DNA of 5,545 nucleotides, taken from Prevotellaceae bacterium (GTDB lineage: Bacteria; Bacteroidota; Bacteroidia; Bacteroidales; UBA932). Below, one piece after another: positions 5,090-5,545 of the stretch. A program made the position numbers and the translations under genes. The notes beneath the pieces were generated by a model. It was not told the origin of the DNA, made no database searches, and saw nothing but the letters and a program-made list of their open reading frames with translations. The stretch lies in contig JAISDK010000128.1 in assembly GCA_031264875.1 (NCBI GenBank), positions 1 through 5,545 of the forward strand, written 5' to 3'. Within the stretch, counting starts at the first letter, position 1; every line of letters starts with the position of its first letter.

Positions 5090-5545
5090 TCTTGTGGCGT
5101 AATCAGAGGTTCGTCGCCGTCATCGTTGCCCGCCCTGTTTTTGCGACGTGTTATACGCGCTTTTATTTGCCGGTCGTAATAACTTCCCAGCTGGCTGAGT
5201 TCCGCTACCAGTTGCGCCCATTGGGAATCATTGCTTTCGGAAGCCCAGTATTCGACGCCTTCGTAAAAAACGTTTATAGCCTTAATACAGTCTGCACGTA
5301 TTGTTTTAGTATCCACATGCTCAACTTCGCCAAGTTCCCTGTTACGCATTTGCCAGAGTTCGTCGAAGCGTTTGTTAGCCTCCTTCATTGCATTGTACGC
5401 CGGCATCAGGGCAAAGGCGACGAGTACGTCCAACATGCCCGGAGTGCGCTCAATATCCTCTGCCAGATTGTAAATACGCTGAGTCTCGGCTGTATTCCTG
5501 TCGTATGCAATATCCCGTCCATGTTTGTCGAACAGGGCGGTAAGT
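5083..5545 (-). CDS. DUF6261-like protein, C-terminal part (5' end outside window)
   Basis: The frame is open from the window edge (5545) to TAA at 5083-5085, giving 153 residues without a start; the Met at 5436 is internal, since recognisable sequence continues upstream (LTALFDKHGRDIAYDRNTAE, then TQRIYNLAEDIERTPG). The protein is mainly helical and charged, with blocks such as FDELWQMRNRELGEV, CIKAINVFYEGVEYWA and LVAELSQLGSYYDRQIKARI, then a basic patch ITRRKNR and an acidic, probably flexible end (GNDDGDEPLITPQES). I recall this pattern from DUF6261, a Bacteroidota family of unknown function, about 230-250 residues long; the name is from memory and unsearched. No signal peptide or membrane segment is visible in this part. 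The last codons lie in the heptamer repeat. It points the same way as the export operon but is separated from it by about 290 bp of repeats, so a functional link is not shown. Confidence 0.7.
   Translation of the reverse strand, partial: LTALFDKHGRDIAYDRNTAETQRIYNLAEDIERTPGMLDVLVAFALMPAYNAMKEANKRFDELWQMRNRELGEVEHVDTKTIRADCIKAINVFYEGVEYWASESNDSQWAQLVAELSQLGSYYDRQIKARITRRKNRAGNDDGDEPLITPQES

Overview
The window looks like accessory DNA from a member of the Bacteroidota, most likely Bacteroidales. This rests on the style of the peptidase-containing ABC transporter (PCAT) and its HlyD partner, on a fragment of a DUF6261-type protein, on an ORF6N-type remnant, and on the near absence of Shine-Dalgarno sequences before the main genes. 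No database search was possible, so the assignment is family recognition only.

Left part, + strand (1-1065). The window opens with the broken tail of an ORF6N-type DNA-binding protein (1-109), then an apparently intact secreted M23-family metallopeptidase (115-1065) with a signal peptide. This gene is visibly more AT-rich than the minus-strand genes to the right.

Middle (1066-1812), a gene graveyard. It holds a decayed IS200/IS605 TnpA transposase with a frameshift in a C8 run and a Trp-to-stop mutation, a short hairpin that may be its right end, a frameshifted C-terminal fragment of a GNAT acetyltransferase, and a striking 44-bp perfect GC-rich palindrome with a (GC)5 centre. A 30-codon ORF with a textbook Shine-Dalgarno follows and is doubtful. 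I recognise nothing in 1066-1180 beyond possible transposase debris.

Right part, - strand. A tight two-gene export operon reads right to left: a C39-peptidase ABC transporter (4794-2578), then, after 3 nt, a HlyD-type membrane-fusion protein (2574-1813). The HlyD protein is unusually short because the coiled-coil hairpin between its two half-lipoyl segments is absent. No precursor peptide and no TolC-like gene is visible.

Upstream of the operon (4795-5089) is a tandem array of about 42 bp. On the minus strand it reads as a decayed protein tail made of 14-residue repeats (consensus near DTNVSEAKKSKNAS), broken by two in-frame TAA codons and a one-base deletion. It ends 18 bp before the transporter start. 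A 7-bp tandem repeat (TTAACTC, five copies) separates it from, and supplies the stop codon of, a DUF6261-like protein that runs off the right edge (5083-5545).

The main intact function is peptide maturation and export by PCAT plus HlyD. The rest is mostly one secreted peptidase and several decaying genes, as expected in a region of turnover.
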